Assembly (NCBI RefSeq): GCF_037126285.1
Contig: NZ_CP147012.1
Location: 2,564,001-2,628,000 of the forward strand
Source of the DNA: Bernardetia sp. MNP-M8
Lineage (GTDB): Bacteria; Bacteroidota; Bacteroidia; Cytophagales; Bernardetiaceae
Length of the DNA stretch: 64,000 bases
Reading direction: 5' to 3'
Below the pieces are notes generated by a model that was given only the letters and a program-made list of their open reading frames with translations, did no database searches and was not told the origin of the DNA. Below, piece after piece: positions 36,921-46,841 of the stretch. Both the position numbers and the translations under genes were made by a program. The first letter of the stretch is position 1. Each line of letters begins with the position of its first letter.

Positions 36921-37011
36921 GAAGTTGTTTAAGAAAAAAGAACATAGCCTTTGTTGGTGTTTTAGCGTAGCGACACCAACAAACATACACTAAAAATCTA
37001 AAACAACTTCC
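36921..37011. repeat. Nested palindrome in the murB leader, GTTGGTG family member
   Basis: An inner inverted repeat TTGTTGGTGT (36951-36960) / ACACCAACAA is enclosed by outer arms GAAGTTGTTT (36921-36930) and AAACAACTTC. The inner part belongs to the same family as the copies at 16286, 44151 and 47997. It lies between the murB promoter and the start codon, so it is probably transcribed as part of the leader. Confidence 0.6.
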
Positions 37012-37022
37012 TATTGAAAATA

Positions 37023-37055
37023 CAAAAGTACGAAACAAAAAAACCACTACCTCAA
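37023..37055 (-). promoter_or_regulatory. Putative promoter of murB
   Basis: On the minus strand TTG (37055-37053), a 22-nt spacer and TACTTTTG (37030-37023) fit the consensus. The -33 element lies inside the terminator of the preceding gene. The leader would be about 135 nt. Confidence 0.5.
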
Positions 37056-37071
37056 AAAAGTAGTGGTTTTT
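37037..37071 (-). terminator. Terminator of the YciO/Sua5 gene
   Basis: A 12-bp stem (AAAAACCACTAC / GTAGTGGTTTTT) lies 56 nt downstream of the gene's stop codon on the minus strand and is followed by a T run on that strand. Confidence 0.8.
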
Positions 37072-37126
37072 CTATTCACTAAAACAAAATCAAAAATGAA
37101 AAATCTAATCTTACAATTTCTTTTTT

Positions 37127-37795
37127 TTATTCTTCTTCTACTAGGAGCGATTCTGCTTCTTCTTTTGAAAGAACATCAGCAAATTTTTCTATATCTCCAA
37201 GTCCTTGGCGAAGCAAAATAATGTTATCTTCTATACAACGAATAACAGTAGAAGGCTGAATTTCGCCCATTCCTGCATCAATAACAATATCTACTAAATG
37301 TTCATACTCTTCTTTCATAAGCGAAGGGTCTGTCATTGGTTTTCCATCCTTATCATAAACAGAAGTAGTTACGATAGGATTTCCCAATTCTTGAACAATC
37401 ATCCTTGGAATTTTATGGTCAGGAACACGAATACCTACTTGATTTTTCTTTACTCCACCTACTTTTGGAACTTTATTACTTGAATCTAAAATAAAAGTAA
37501 ATGCCCCTGGTAGAGCTTTTTTCATAACTTTAAAAACGTGATTGCTTACTCTATGAGCATACAAACTAATATCACTTAAATCATAACAAATAAAAGAAAG
37601 GTGCATTTTTTTCGGGTCAATGCCCTTAATTTTACATACTTTCTCAACTGCTTTTGCATTTGTAAAGTCACAACCTATGCCATAAACTGTATCAGTAGGA
37701 TATATAATTACACCACCATTTTTTAGCGTTTCGACTATTTTTTGGATTTTACTTTCTTGTGGATTATCTGGGTGTATTTTGAGGAGTTCTGCCAT
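37127..37795 (-). CDS. Sua5/YciO/YrdC family protein (YciO-like)
   Basis: The 222-residue protein has the YrdC fold core: GGVIIYPTDTVYGIGCDFTN at the N-terminus, KKMHLSFICYDLS, the loop KALPGAFTFILDSS, and GIRVPDHKI with PIVTTSV. TsaC/Sua5 members make threonylcarbamoyl-AMP for tRNA t6A. The order of motifs here (LSFICYDLSDIS rather than the shorter TsaC form) looks closer to E. coli YciO, whose role is less clear, so I do not assign tsaC. The C-terminus is acidic. The gene is monocistronic and ends at a strong hairpin. Confidence 0.88.
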   Translation of the reverse strand: MAELLKIHPDNPQESKIQKIVETLKNGGVIIYPTDTVYGIGCDFTNAKAVEKVCKIKGIDPKKMHLSFICYDLSDISLYAHRVSNHVFKVMKKALPGAFTFILDSSNKVPKVGGVKKNQVGIRVPDHKIPRMIVQELGNPIVTTSVYDKDGKPMTDPSLMKEEYEHLVDIVIDAGMGEIQPSTVIRCIEDNIILLRQGLGDIEKFADVLSKEEAESLLVEEE

Positions 37796-38296
37796 ACTAT
37801 TTTAATAACTTTTAGTAAAAAATAAACTTCTTTTGTTTTTAATGAAATGATTTAAGAAGTTTTTAAATATAAGTATAATTTTATTGCATTCAAAATAAAA
37901 ATTATTTAATTATCTTTTTTAGGCTTTATTTTTTTAAATGAGCAGGGTAAGTAGATAATTTTACATAAAAATAGATGCTTTATCGCTTACTCTAACCAAT
38001 AATACATAATTTCTTTGTTTGTTGCAATATTTTAGTGTAAATACTTTTGAATTTTTCTAAAAAAGCCAAATACTATTCTGATTCTATTCGTTTATCAAAC
38101 CCATTTAGAGAATCACCTATTTAGTTTTAACCTACTTTATTCTATGCTTTTATGTATTGTATCAAGTTATTTTGAGTTTTTTAAAAAAAATAAATAATCT
38201 ATGCAACCTTATTGCCTACTTAGTGGGTCATAGAAATAGAAGCGCAAAACTACTATGTTTTGAAATCTTCTAACTTACAACCTAACAATTCCTAAC

Positions 38297-38501
38297 AACT
38301 TCCTAAATGATAGATTTAGGAAGTTTGTTTTAAAGAAAAATAGAGTAGGTAAGTTAAAAAAGAAATTTCAAATTATTTTAATATAAATAATTTATAGATA
38401 CAAAAATCTTTTGTTGGCTATGTAGTTTTCTAAATTACAGTAGCCATAGTTAGTGAGTAGTGGAAGATGATGCAGCCTTTGGAAGTATCATCTTTTTTTT
38501 G
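38297..38501 (+). ncRNA. Possible small RNA: three consecutive hairpins ending in a terminator
   Basis: The 807-bp region 37796-38602 has no credible gene, but its right part holds three plus-strand hairpins. They are a 12-bp perfect stem AACTTCCTAAAT / ATTTAGGAAGTT (38297-38325), a stem TGGCTA / TAGCCA extended by GTA/TAC (38415-38446), and AAGATGAT / ATCATCTT followed by eight T (38464-38501). No plus-strand gene ends here, so an untranslated transcript is a reasonable guess. I could not find a good promoter. Confidence 0.3.
38464..38501 (+). terminator. Plus-strand intrinsic terminator without an annotated gene
   Basis: The stem AAGATGAT / ATCATCTT with a 15-nt loop is followed by an uninterrupted T run. 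It is the last hairpin of the possible small RNA. Confidence 0.6.
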
Positions 38502-38531
38502 TGCGTATATTTATTTTCGTCTTATCGAATA

Positions 38532-38569
38532 AAAAAAATCCTACTTATTTTTACGCAAATAGGATTTTT
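38532..38569 (-). terminator. Terminator of the TPR gene
   Basis: The stem AAAAATCCTA / TAGGATTTTT lies 34 nt past the TPR gene stop codon. On the minus strand it ends in a long T run. Confidence 0.75.
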
Positions 38570-38602
38570 GTTATGTAAGAAAATATTTGCAAGAAAAGTT
38601 AC

Positions 38603-39832
38603 TTATTTCTTTTCTGCTAATTTTCTCATTTTATCTTCATTTACTTCATCTCCTTTATACATATAGAGATTCATTAGTGTACTATAAACAGCAGATTTTT
38701 CATCTGTCAAATCTTTATAAGCCATCAAATAAGGAATAGATTTATCTGCATAGGTAATCATTTTTTTATATCTAGCATCTTCTTTGTTTATTTTCTTGTC
38801 TTTTGACTTTTTTGCTTCATCTTCTAGTTCACGATACAAATCTCCAGCAATTTGATAGTACCCAACACCCAAAGCACGAATAGCTTCTTCATCTTGTGGA
38901 TCTAATTTATAAATTTTTTCATAATATTCAAATGCTTTGTCTTTTTGTTCAAGTTGATCATAAAGACGAGCTAATATAGTTAATTGTCTTACATCATCAG
39001 GAGCTATTGCTTCTGCCTTTTGTAACATTTCGATGGCTTTATCATAGTTTTCTTGTTGAATATATACATCAGCAGCATTAGTTATGAAATAAGGTTCTTG
39101 AGGAAAACGTTCAGCTCCTTTTTCTAATACTCTAAGAAAGTTTGTACTATCTTCTAATTTATAATAGGAATAAGCAGCTGATTGATAAGCGTCTACTGCA
39201 CCTGTATATTCTTCTATGTTGCCAAGTTTTTCATAAAAAAAAGCTGATTTATCTAGTTTTTCAGCTTTATTAGCAAAGTAAGCAGTATAAATCAAGTTTG
39301 TGGTATCAGTAGAAAGATAAGTAGCAAGAGGAAGCATTGTTTCGTAAGCTTTCACAAAGTCTTCTGCATCTTGGTATTTCTGTACGTTATTAAGAATAGC
39401 ATTTTTCAAGCGAGCTTGTAAACCTGTTTCCATTCCTAAATCACTTTGAAAAGCTGGATCTTCTATTCGTTTAGTATATTTATCATCTCCTTCGGCTTTT
39501 TCTACTTCTAATGCCTTTGTCATGGAAGCAAAAGCACTATCTATTGGATTCTCTACGAGAGCTGCTACTTCTTTATCTTCTACTCCTGCTTCAACAATAG
39601 CAGTAAAAACTTTTGCTCTTGTATACCAAGTTCTAGCTTTTCCTTCTGTTTTCTTATGATAAGTTGCTTGACGAACTTTTTCTAGTGCTTTTTCGTAATT
39701 TCCTTCTTGAGGCGTTGCAAAAAATTCAGCACTGGTTAAAGCTCCATTTTGTGCAATAGTTTCATTTGTAAGAAATGAACCTGTTACAAATGCAGTTCCT
39801 ACTATTATTGATTTTAAAATTGATTTTGTCAT
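38603..39832 (-). CDS. Exported tetratricopeptide repeat protein
   Basis: The 409-residue protein begins with a Sec signal peptide (a basic MTKSILK, a hydrophobic stretch, and cleavage probably after ETIAQ). The mature part is mostly helical. Recognisable TPR units lie around residues 245-345 (AADVYIQQENYDKAIEMLQKA, LARLYDQLEQKDKAFEYYEK, ALGVGYYQIAGDLY). It is probably periplasmic or outer-membrane associated and serves as a protein-binding scaffold; no enzyme motif is present. It lies 152 bp downstream of gyrA on the same strand, but a terminator separates them. Confidence 0.85.
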   Translation of the reverse strand: MTKSILKSIIVGTAFVTGSFLTNETIAQNGALTSAEFFATPQEGNYEKALEKVRQATYHKKTEGKARTWYTRAKVFTAIVEAGVEDKEVAALVENPIDSAFASMTKALEVEKAEGDDKYTKRIEDPAFQSDLGMETGLQARLKNAILNNVQKYQDAEDFVKAYETMLPLATYLSTDTTNLIYTAYFANKAEKLDKSAFFYEKLGNIEEYTGAVDAYQSAAYSYYKLEDSTNFLRVLEKGAERFPQEPYFITNAADVYIQQENYDKAIEMLQKAEAIAPDDVRQLTILARLYDQLEQKDKAFEYYEKIYKLDPQDEEAIRALGVGYYQIAGDLYRELEDEAKKSKDKKINKEDARYKKMITYADKSIPYLMAYKDLTDEKSAVYSTLMNLYMYKGDEVNEDKMRKLAEKK

Positions 39833-39919
39833 TGTATAAAATGAGTTTGAATTATTGGATTCATCACACGTTAAAATAGGTGTGATATTATTTTGAAATT
39901 GATTTTTTATAAAAAAATA

Positions 39920-39952
39920 GAAGTTCTATTTCCTTTACAAAAATAGAACTTC
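39920..39952 (-). terminator. Terminator of gyrA
   Basis: The 12-bp stem GAAGTTCTATTT / AAATAGAACTTC is followed on the minus strand by a T-rich run (TATTTTTTTATAAAA). It sits between gyrA and the TPR gene. Confidence 0.7.
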
Positions 39953-39984
39953 CAAAGTTAATGCAAGTATAATGCAAAAAAAAA

Positions 39985-42687
39985 TTATTCTACACCTTCT
40001 GAATTTTCATCAGCTTCTGTATCATCATTTTCAGAATGACTTCCATTTTCAGAATTATTGGCTTCATTAGCAAGATTTGTAGCAATTTCTCCATTTACCT
40101 CTGTATTTGGATTTTCCATTCCTTCTTCCAATAAAATATCTTCTAACTCTTCTTCTATGTGTTCAATTTTAGCAACAGAAGCTATTTGGTCTCCTTCTGC
40201 TAAATTTATCAGACGAACGCCTTGTGTAGCACGTCCCATAGTACGAAGTTCGGAAACTGCAAAACGAATCATGACACCCGATTTTCTACTAATCATTAAA
40301 TGGTCGGTATCGATTACTTCTTTTATGGCAATCAAAGTACCTGTTTTTTCTGTGATTTTGAGAGTAGTTACTCCTTTTCCACCACGTTTGATAACTCTAT
40401 AATCTTCTACATCGGAGCGTTTTCCATATCCTTTTTCAGAAACGACTAATAGATTTGAATCTGGACGGTTCAGACAAACCATTCCAATTACTTCATCACC
40501 TTCTTTTACAGAAATTCCACGAACTCCTGATGCTGTTCTTCCCATCGGACGGACTTGTGTTTCGTTGAAACGAATTGCACGACCCGAACCAACAGCCATA
40601 ATAATTTCGTTGTTTCCATCTGTCAAACGAACATCTAAAAGTGCATCGCCTTCATTAATCGTAATGGCATTAATTCCATTTTGACGAGGACGAGAGTAGG
40701 CTTCCAAAACTGTTTTCTTGATTTGTCCTTTTTTAGTACAGAAAATTAGATTATTGTTATTTATATAATCTTCGTCTTTCAGACTTTTTACATTAATAAC
40801 AGTCTGTACTTTTTCGCCTGTTTCTATCGAAATAAGGTTTTGAAGTGGGCGACCTTTTGATGTTTTTGAGCCTTCTGGAATGGCATATACTTTTAACCAA
40901 TATACTTTTCCATAGTCTGTAAAAATCAATAAATAATTGTGTGTAGAAGCTACAAACAAGTGTTCTGCAAAATCATCTGCTTTTGTAGTTGCTCCTTTTG
41001 AGCCTTTTCCACCACGGGCTTGTGATTTGTATTCTGATAAAGAAGTACGTTTGATATAACCTTCATTAGAAATAGTAATTACCATTTCTTGTTCAGCAAT
41101 CAAATCTTCAATATCAATATCTTCTGCACTATGAACAATTTGAGTACGACGCTCATCACCATATTTTTCTCTAAGTTCAAGTAGTTCCTCCGTAATAATT
41201 TCCATACGACGTTCTACTCTAGCTAAAATATCTTCGTAATCTTCTACTGTCAAAACAAGTGCGTCGTGTTCGTTTTGGATTTTGTTGCGTTCTAGTCCTG
41301 TAAGACGTTGAAGACGCATTCCCAAAATTTCTTTAGCTTGAATTTCTGAAAAATCAAATACAAAACCACTTGGAACAGCAATGTCCTTGAAGAAACGACT
41401 TTCAGTATTCATTTGTCCTTCACCTGTCAAAACATTTCTTGCTTCTTCGGCATCTTTTGAGCTACGAATTGTCGCAATTACTAAATCAATTACATCAAGA
41501 GCTTTCAAAAGACCTTCTAAGATATGAAGACGTTTTTTAGCTTCTCTAAGGTCATATTCTGTTCTGCGAACAACAATTTCGTGTCTGTGTTCGACATAAT
41601 AACTAATTAAATCTCTAAGATTACAAATTCTTGGACGACCTTTCACAAGTGCAACATTGTTTACACTAAAAGAAGTTTGAAGTCCTGTATATTTGAAAAG
41701 CTGATTCAAAACTACATTTGCCATCGAATCACGCTTAATATCATAAACGATACGCAAACCATTTCTATCTGACTCATCACGAATAGCAGAAATTCCTTCA
41801 ATACGCTTTTCGTTAACCATAGCAGCCGTTTTTTCTATCAAACTTGCTTTATTGGTTTGATATGGAACTTCTGTTACAATAATCTGTTCACGATTATTTT
41901 TGTCCGTGTGTATAGTTGCAACGGCACGCATCACAATTCTTCCACGTCCAGTTTCTAATGCTTTTTTTACTCCTGTGTAGCCGTAAATAATTCCTCCAGT
42001 TGGAAAATCAGGTGCAATTACAAATTTTGTAAGTTCCTCAACTGTAATTTCTGGATTTTTGATATACTCAATAATTCCATCAATGACTTCTGTAAGGTTG
42101 TGAGGAGCCATATTGGTAGCCATACCAACAGCAATACCAGACGAACCATTTACCAAAAGGTTAGGTAATTTTCCTGGTAAAACAGAAGGCTCTGTTAAGG
42201 AATCATCAAAGTTTGGAATAAAATCTACCACTTCTTTGTTCAAATCTGCCAACATTTCTTCAGCCAAACGCTGCATACGTGCCTCTGTATAACGCATAGC
42301 TGCTGCATTATCACCATCAATAGAGCCAAAGTTTCCTTGTCCATCGACGAGCATATAACGAAGCGACCACTCCTGCGCCATACGAACCATCGTTTCATAA
42401 ACAGACGAATCGCCATGAGGGTGGTACTTACCCAAAACCTCACCTACAATACGAGCCGATTTTTTGTAAGCTTTATTGTGATAAACTCCCAAATCTGACA
42501 TTCCATACAACACTCTACGGTGGACAGGTTTTAAACCATCACGTACATCAGGTAAAGCACGAGAAACAATAACGGACATCGAATAATCAATGTATGCCGT
42601 TCGCATTTCGTCCTCAATACTTACAGGAATGATATTACTGTTTCCATCATCTAACAGGTCTTCTGAACCATTTTCTATATCTGCCAT
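39985..42687 (-). CDS. gyrA: DNA gyrase subunit A
   Basis: GyrA is the breakage-reunion subunit of gyrase, which introduces negative supercoils. The 900-residue protein has the catalytic tyrosine Y133 (AMRYTEARM). The quinolone region is [12 protein letters not shown], where S94 and E98 correspond to E. coli S83 and D87. The C-terminal beta-pinwheel contains a GyrA box (QARGGKG, after SEYKS), which favours gyrase over topoisomerase IV. The last about 50 residues are an acidic Glu/Asn-rich tail. gyrB is not nearby. It is a single-gene unit with a terminator; the 362-bp gap upstream (42688-43049) holds only small inverted repeats (CAAGCA/TGCTTG near 42746). Confidence 0.97.
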   Translation of the reverse strand: MADIENGSEDLLDDGNSNIIPVSIEDEMRTAYIDYSMSVIVSRALPDVRDGLKPVHRRVLYGMSDLGVYHNKAYKKSARIVGEVLGKYHPHGDSSVYETMVRMAQEWSLRYMLVDGQGNFGSIDGDNAAAMRYTEARMQRLAEEMLADLNKEVVDFIPNFDDSLTEPSVLPGKLPNLLVNGSSGIAVGMATNMAPHNLTEVIDGIIEYIKNPEITVEELTKFVIAPDFPTGGIIYGYTGVKKALETGRGRIVMRAVATIHTDKNNREQIIVTEVPYQTNKASLIEKTAAMVNEKRIEGISAIRDESDRNGLRIVYDIKRDSMANVVLNQLFKYTGLQTSFSVNNVALVKGRPRICNLRDLISYYVEHRHEIVVRRTEYDLREAKKRLHILEGLLKALDVIDLVIATIRSSKDAEEARNVLTGEGQMNTESRFFKDIAVPSGFVFDFSEIQAKEILGMRLQRLTGLERNKIQNEHDALVLTVEDYEDILARVERRMEIITEELLELREKYGDERRTQIVHSAEDIDIEDLIAEQEMVITISNEGYIKRTSLSEYKSQARGGKGSKGATTKADDFAEHLFVASTHNYLLIFTDYGKVYWLKVYAIPEGSKTSKGRPLQNLISIETGEKVQTVINVKSLKDEDYINNNNLIFCTKKGQIKKTVLEAYSRPRQNGINAITINEGDALLDVRLTDGNNEIIMAVGSGRAIRFNETQVRPMGRTASGVRGISVKEGDEVIGMVCLNRPDSNLLVVSEKGYGKRSDVEDYRVIKRGGKGVTTLKITEKTGTLIAIKEVIDTDHLMISRKSGVMIRFAVSELRTMGRATQGVRLINLAEGDQIASVAKIEHIEEELEDILLEEGMENPNTEVNGEIATNLANEANNSENGSHSENDDTEADENSEGVE

Positions 42688-43049
42688 ATATTATCTAGTA
42701 ATAAAACTATATTAAATTGAAATTCTTGATTCTAATTTCTCATTCAAGCATTTGCTTGGATGTTCTCTTTTGTAAGTATATGCTTACTAACTAAATAGAA
42801 AACACAAGATAAAATTTTGCGTTAGAATAATAATTTTTCAGTTGTTTTTGTGATAAAATTTCCTTGAAAAACAACTCTGCAAGTTACGAAAAAATAGGTA
42901 ATTTGACAACGTTTTTAATGCCTTAAATTGAGTATAGAATGGTTAAGTTTATAACAGTGTTTTATATTGTTTTTTATTTGGATTTTGCTTAATTTTTACG
43001 TTATCTATCTCATTTATAGACTGTAAATTCTTTTTTCTAACCATTTTTA

Positions 43050-43553
43050 ATGAAAATACGTTTTACAATCACAATTATTTTTTTAACTACCTTACCAACC
43101 CCTAACACTATAATTTTGATAACATTAAAAAATTCTGATGAAAAAGTATTTTATGAAGTTTATGTAGAAGCTCACACAAATTGTCTTTATGCAGATTGGA
43201 CTGGATTTGTGAATGTAAATAATGTAAAAGCAGGCTGTTTGGTTGCCTTGGATTTAATTAAAGAAAATAATTGTCCTTATATCATCAATGATAATACAAA
43301 TTTAGTAGGTCCTTGGCAACAAGCCAATCAGTGGATACAAGAATTTTGGATGCCACAAGCTATTGAAGCAGGTTTACGCTACATGGCTCATATTACATCT
43401 CCTGATATTTTTGGAAAACTTTCTGCACAAGATTTAGAAAAAAAAGCAGCAGGTATTTTTATTATGCGCTTATTTAAAAATAAAGAACAGGCAGAAGAGT
43501 GGATAAAAGAATGTCAGAAAAAAGATGATGATACTTTTAAAACCAATATATAA
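43050..43553 (+). CDS. Conserved hypothetical protein (SpoIIAA/STAS-like, unsure)
   Basis: The 167-residue frame has a well-conserved-looking core: CLYADWTGFVNVNNVKAGC, PYIINDNTNLVGPW and FWMPQAIEAGLRYMAH, ending in MRLFKNKEQAEEWIKEC. The alternation of strands and helices suggests a SpoIIAA/STAS-like alpha/beta fold of the kind common in Cytophagales. The first about 30 residues are hydrophobic and poorly matched to such a fold, so the true start may be a downstream TTG near residue 25, or the segment may be a short membrane or signal sequence. It is not in an operon. Function is unknown. Confidence 0.7.
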   Translation: MKIRFTITIIFLTTLPTPNTIILITLKNSDEKVFYEVYVEAHTNCLYADWTGFVNVNNVKAGCLVALDLIKENNCPYIINDNTNLVGPWQQANQWIQEFWMPQAIEAGLRYMAHITSPDIFGKLSAQDLEKKAAGIFIMRLFKNKEQAEEWIKECQKKDDDTFKTNI

Positions 43554-43730
43554 TAGTCTTGACAATACATAAAAGTAATTTTTTCATATCCTGAGAAATT
43601 GTTATTGATTTTTTTTGAATTCTAAAGATAATCAAAGTAGAGAGGGCGTTTTTTCTTTCCTATCTCTCTTCATTTTTTCTTAATTTTACGGATAATACTA
43701 AAAAAACAAAGAAAATTAAACTTACAAAAA

Positions 43731-44141
43731 ATGACACCAAACGATATACACGTAGAATCTGCACGCATCCAGAAAGGAATAGAAGACCATTTGGGAATTG
43801 ATGGAAGTCTTATTTTTGATTATTCTCAAGAAGGAACAACTATAAAACTCAATTTAATTACGGTTAATCCTCGCCACAATCAATCTTTTTTGTTTCATAC
43901 TGAACACGGAACAGACAAACTAGATGCCCTCAAAAAAATGTTTGAATATGTTCGTAGTTATCGTGAGCGTGATAGTTCTTATACAATTCAGTGGGTTTCA
44001 AAAGAAGATAACGGACATAGAGAATTACAAACTTCTTATTTTCGTGCAAGAAATATGTATGAAGCACTAGACAAACTTTATTTTGGGAGAGAATTGAATT
44101 CTATAACGGTGTATAGTGTGGTTATGAATCCTTCGGCTTAG
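43731..44141 (+). CDS. Conserved hypothetical protein
   Basis: The 136-residue soluble protein belongs to no family I recognise. It shows GIDGSLIFDYSQEGTTIKLNLITVNPRHNQSF, then a helix rich in Lys/Glu, then YTIQWVSKED and a final ARNMYEALDKLYFGR helix. The alternating pattern suggests a compact alpha/beta domain. It has no signal peptide or membrane segment. It is transcribed separately from the gene 178 bp upstream. A GTTGGTG palindrome starts 10 nt after the stop codon. Confidence 0.7.
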   Translation: MTPNDIHVESARIQKGIEDHLGIDGSLIFDYSQEGTTIKLNLITVNPRHNQSFLFHTEHGTDKLDALKKMFEYVRSYRERDSSYTIQWVSKEDNGHRELQTSYFRARNMYEALDKLYFGRELNSITVYSVVMNPSA

Positions 44142-44150
44142 ATTGGTTTG

Positions 44151-44177
44151 TCGTTGGTGAGGACACCAACAACGGCA
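44151..44177. repeat. GTTGGTG/CACCAAC palindromic repeat, copy 2
   Basis: The sequence matches the odhB copy (TCGTTGGTGA..ACACCAACAACGGCA) with one extra G in the loop. As at odhB, it lies immediately after a stop codon. Downstream at about 44254-44267 is AAAACAACTTCCTA, which also flanks the murB copy and the hairpin at 38297. Confidence 0.75.
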
Positions 44178-44281
44178 GGAGAAAAAACAAATACAACAAA
44201 AAAAGGAAAATTAAGCCCTTTCTGCCAAGTCAAAATCTATTATTTGGAGAAAAAATTAAAACAACTTCCTAAATAGAAACA

Positions 44282-44335
44282 AAAAACTCTCTTCTCAAAA
44301 AGTCAAATAAATTGAATGTTGAGAAGAGAGTTTTT
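44282..44335 (-). terminator. Terminator of hemD, probably shared by both strands
   Basis: A 17-bp perfect stem (AAAAACTCTCTTCTCAA / TTGAGAAGAGAGTTTTT) with a 20-nt loop lies 58 nt past the hemD stop codon. Confidence 0.75.
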
Positions 44336-44393
44336 AATATAATAGAAGAATTGGGTTTTAATTAATTGAACAGGATTTTAATCCTGTTTTGTC

Positions 44394-45194
44394 TTATTCA
44401 ATCCCTAATTCTTCTTTCATTTTACGAATATATTGTTCGATTGCTCCTGTCATAGACGGTGCATTTGGAAGAGGTGCTTCAATATCTAAGCGCAAGTTAT
44501 GGTCACGAACAGCTTGTGCCGTCGTAGGACCAAAGGCTGCAATACGAGTAGTTTTTTGTTTGAAATCAGGGAAATTATCAAATAAAGATTTGATTCCTGA
44601 TGGACTGAAAAATGCAATTACATCATAATTTACATTCTTCAAATCGGATAAATCACTAGAAACAGTTGCATAGATAACAGCTTCTGAATGCTCAATATTA
44701 TTTTCTCTCAAAAAGCCAGGAATATCATCTCTACGAATATCTGAACAAGGGAATAAGAATTTTTCCTTCTTGTGCTTGGCAATGACTTTGTTTAAGTCTT
44801 CTGCTGTACGCTCACCAACAAAAAGTTTACGTTTGCGAAGATTGATATATTTAGGAAGATAAATAGCTGTTTGTTCTGAAACACAAAAATATTTCATGTC
44901 ATCAGGAATAGTAATTTTTAGCCCTTTACAAAGCGTAAAAAAATGATCCACTGCATTTCTACTTGTGAAAATTACTGCTGTATGGTCTAAAATATTGATA
45001 CGCTGCTTTCTAAATTCACGTAAAGAAACAGGCTGCACTTCAATAAATTGTCTGAAATCTACCTTTACATTATACCTTTGCGAAAGGTCGTGATAAGGAG
45101 ATTTGTCAGTCAAAGGAGCAGGTTGAGAAATCAGTACACTACGAATTTGCTTAGGTGCAGGTGTTGGGTGTGAGGCATTCGCTTCGTTTGCCAT
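44394..45194 (-). CDS. hemD: Uroporphyrinogen-III synthase
   Basis: HemD cyclises and inverts ring D of hydroxymethylbilane in haem synthesis. With the ATG at 45194 the protein has 266 residues and starts MANEANASHP; a frame-open extension to 45284 adds 30 residues without family likeness. The two-lobed fold is suggested by RSVLISQPAPL near the N-terminus, AVIFTSRNAVDHFF, and the C-terminal DVIAFFSPSGIKSLFDNFP followed by AAFGPTTAQAVRDHNL, all typical of the family. In Bacteroidota, hemD is commonly next to DUF4271, as here; the DUF4271 gene lies upstream on the same strand. Confidence 0.9.
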   Translation of the reverse strand: MANEANASHPTPAPKQIRSVLISQPAPLTDKSPYHDLSQRYNVKVDFRQFIEVQPVSLREFRKQRINILDHTAVIFTSRNAVDHFFTLCKGLKITIPDDMKYFCVSEQTAIYLPKYINLRKRKLFVGERTAEDLNKVIAKHKKEKFLFPCSDIRRDDIPGFLRENNIEHSEAVIYATVSSDLSDLKNVNYDVIAFFSPSGIKSLFDNFPDFKQKTTRIAAFGPTTAQAVRDHNLRLDIEAPLPNAPSMTGAIEQYIRKMKEELGIE

Positions 45195-45479
45195 ATCGTT
45201 GCAAAAATTGGTTTGATAAAAACTACGACTAAAACAGTTTATATAAACTAAATATGTCTCTCTTTTCAATAAATCATTAATCAAATAATGATTTATTCAG
45301 AAAATAATTTATATTTACACAAACTATGAAATACAGATTTAGAGGTTATTCTAAAACTGTAAAGATTAATCTAACCTAATTAAAAGTCTTTTATCTAAGT
45401 CAGTAGTTTGATTAATTTAATGAAAAATTGTATTTAATCTAAAAAACTGTTAAAATAGGAGAATTTAATTAAGAATAAA

Positions 45480-46829
45480 CTAAGAAACTGAGATAATCCA
45501 TTTTGAAACTATCAAAAGGGGAATTATTTCGGTGGCGCAAAGGTACGAAAAAAGATACAACTTACCAGCATTTGTTCGTGTAAACAAATAATAACTAACT
45601 AACAAACTGTGAGTTAGAATAGAAAGTGCTACTGAAAGAACAAAATAATAGAGGAAAGAACTATTTGTAGTATTAATTATTGTGCTTGAAGAAGGACTAT
45701 AAAAAGAGTCAATTAAGAAAGAGAATAATATTGTTACTATAAAAATCACACTCATTGCAAATGTATTTCCTAAGATAAGAGCCTGTGTATGTTGCTCGCT
45801 AATCTGACTACTTTTGAAGAAAAGTTTTCCCATCAATTGAATCCAAGACAACCTAAAAATAGCAATACACAAACACCAAAAAGCAGCATAAAGCCAATTT
45901 AAGACAAAAGAAAATAGACTGTTTTTTATAAGAAAAAAGTTAGTTGTAGTTGTTCCATAAAGTTCTACATAGTTATAAAAAATCCATACAAAACCCATTA
46001 CCAAACTAAAATAAATTACATACCCAATTTGAGGTAATAGTTCGGTTCTTTTAAAAGCTTTGGCAGGTCTGAAAAAATAACTCCAAAATTCTCCAAATGC
46101 TTCTCTACCAACTAGAGGATAGATACTGACCGAAAAAACAACAATAATTCCAACCATCAGCCAGTTTATCATTAATATCCAATCTGGAAGAGGTAATTTA
46201 GGTTTTTGTAGGGTTATTGGATTTATTTCTTCTTTTTTAGTTGTTTTTCTTTCACTAAAACTATTTTTTTGAGTGAGAATATAAGCAGAGTAGGCTTCAA
46301 GGATTTGATTTTGAGGCTTTTCTTGGTAAACTGTCAGCATTAAAAATCCATTAAAATTTTTAAATTTTTCTTTATCAGAATATAAACTTATCAGGCTATC
46401 AAACGAAACTTCTATGTATTCTTTTTCTGTAACAATAGAAGAAAAACGAGTATTCCAAAATAGTTTTGCATCTTGTGGCAACGCAATGCCTAAATAATTA
46501 TTCTTATAATCAGAGAGGTTTTTATTGAAATCAAAAATCAAATGTAAAGCTCTGTACTGACTATGAACTGTTGGTAAATAAGGAACATAACTCTCTAAAT
46601 CTTCATCATAAACTACCCATTTTTCACTCAAAGTTTGATAAATTGAGCTAGATTCAACAGTAGGTAACACAGACGAAGCCATCGCAGAATTTTGAACACT
46701 CAAAAACCCTGTAAAAAATAAGATAACTAATAAGATAATTCTAGAAATAGAATTTATTATAGAATTGCTAAGACTTTTCACACTAATTTCAGAATAAAAA
46801 TATTTTTTATTTCGCAGACTAAAGCCCAC
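45480..46829 (-). CDS. DUF4271 domain membrane protein
   Basis: The 449-residue protein has an N-terminal signal-like segment (IILLVILFFTGFLSVQNSAMA) and an extracytoplasmic region of about 160 residues. A C-terminal DUF4271 domain with about six TM helices starts near residue 215 (DWILMINWLMVGIIVVF). GREAFGEFWSYFF and a C-terminal TEIIPLLIVSKWI are typical of the domain. The gene upstream of hemD in many Bacteroidota is DUF4271, which supports the call; function is unknown. A GTG at 46781 would give a cleaner signal peptide and a 55-nt leader from the promoter at 46842, so it is a plausible alternative start. Confidence 0.88.
   Translation of the reverse strand: MGFSLRNKKYFYSEISVKSLSNSIINSISRIILLVILFFTGFLSVQNSAMASSVLPTVESSSIYQTLSEKWVVYDEDLESYVPYLPTVHSQYRALHLIFDFNKNLSDYKNNYLGIALPQDAKLFWNTRFSSIVTEKEYIEVSFDSLISLYSDKEKFKNFNGFLMLTVYQEKPQNQILEAYSAYILTQKNSFSERKTTKKEEINPITLQKPKLPLPDWILMINWLMVGIIVVFSVSIYPLVGREAFGEFWSYFFRPAKAFKRTELLPQIGYVIYFSLVMGFVWIFYNYVELYGTTTTNFFLIKNSLFSFVLNWLYAAFWCLCIAIFRLSWIQLMGKLFFKSSQISEQHTQALILGNTFAMSVIFIVTILFSFLIDSFYSPSSSTIINTTNSSFLYYFVLSVALSILTHSLLVSYYLFTRTNAGKLYLFSYLCATEIIPLLIVSKWIISVS
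45538..45545 (-). promoter_or_regulatory. Possible hemD promoter -7 box inside the DUF4271 gene
   Basis: TACCTTTG on the minus strand is identical to the -7 box of tRNA-Phe and SulP, but no TTG is found at the usual distance upstream. It lies in the last 25 codons of the DUF4271 gene, about 345 nt before the hemD start codon. Confidence 0.35.
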
Positions 46830-46841
46830 GTTACTACACTA

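Noticed and set aside
36883-37047. Longer murB frame with 55 extra N-terminal residues
   Set aside because: It would translate the leader palindrome into a Phe/Cys-rich sequence, and MurB proteins begin near the ATG at 36882.
38460-38666. Plus-strand frame of 68 codons
   Set aside because: It overlaps the terminators on both strands and the 3' end of the TPR gene, and begins at a non-ATG codon.
45195-45284. Longer hemD frame
   Set aside because: The 30 extra residues have no match to the family, and the ATG at 45194 leaves a normal length.
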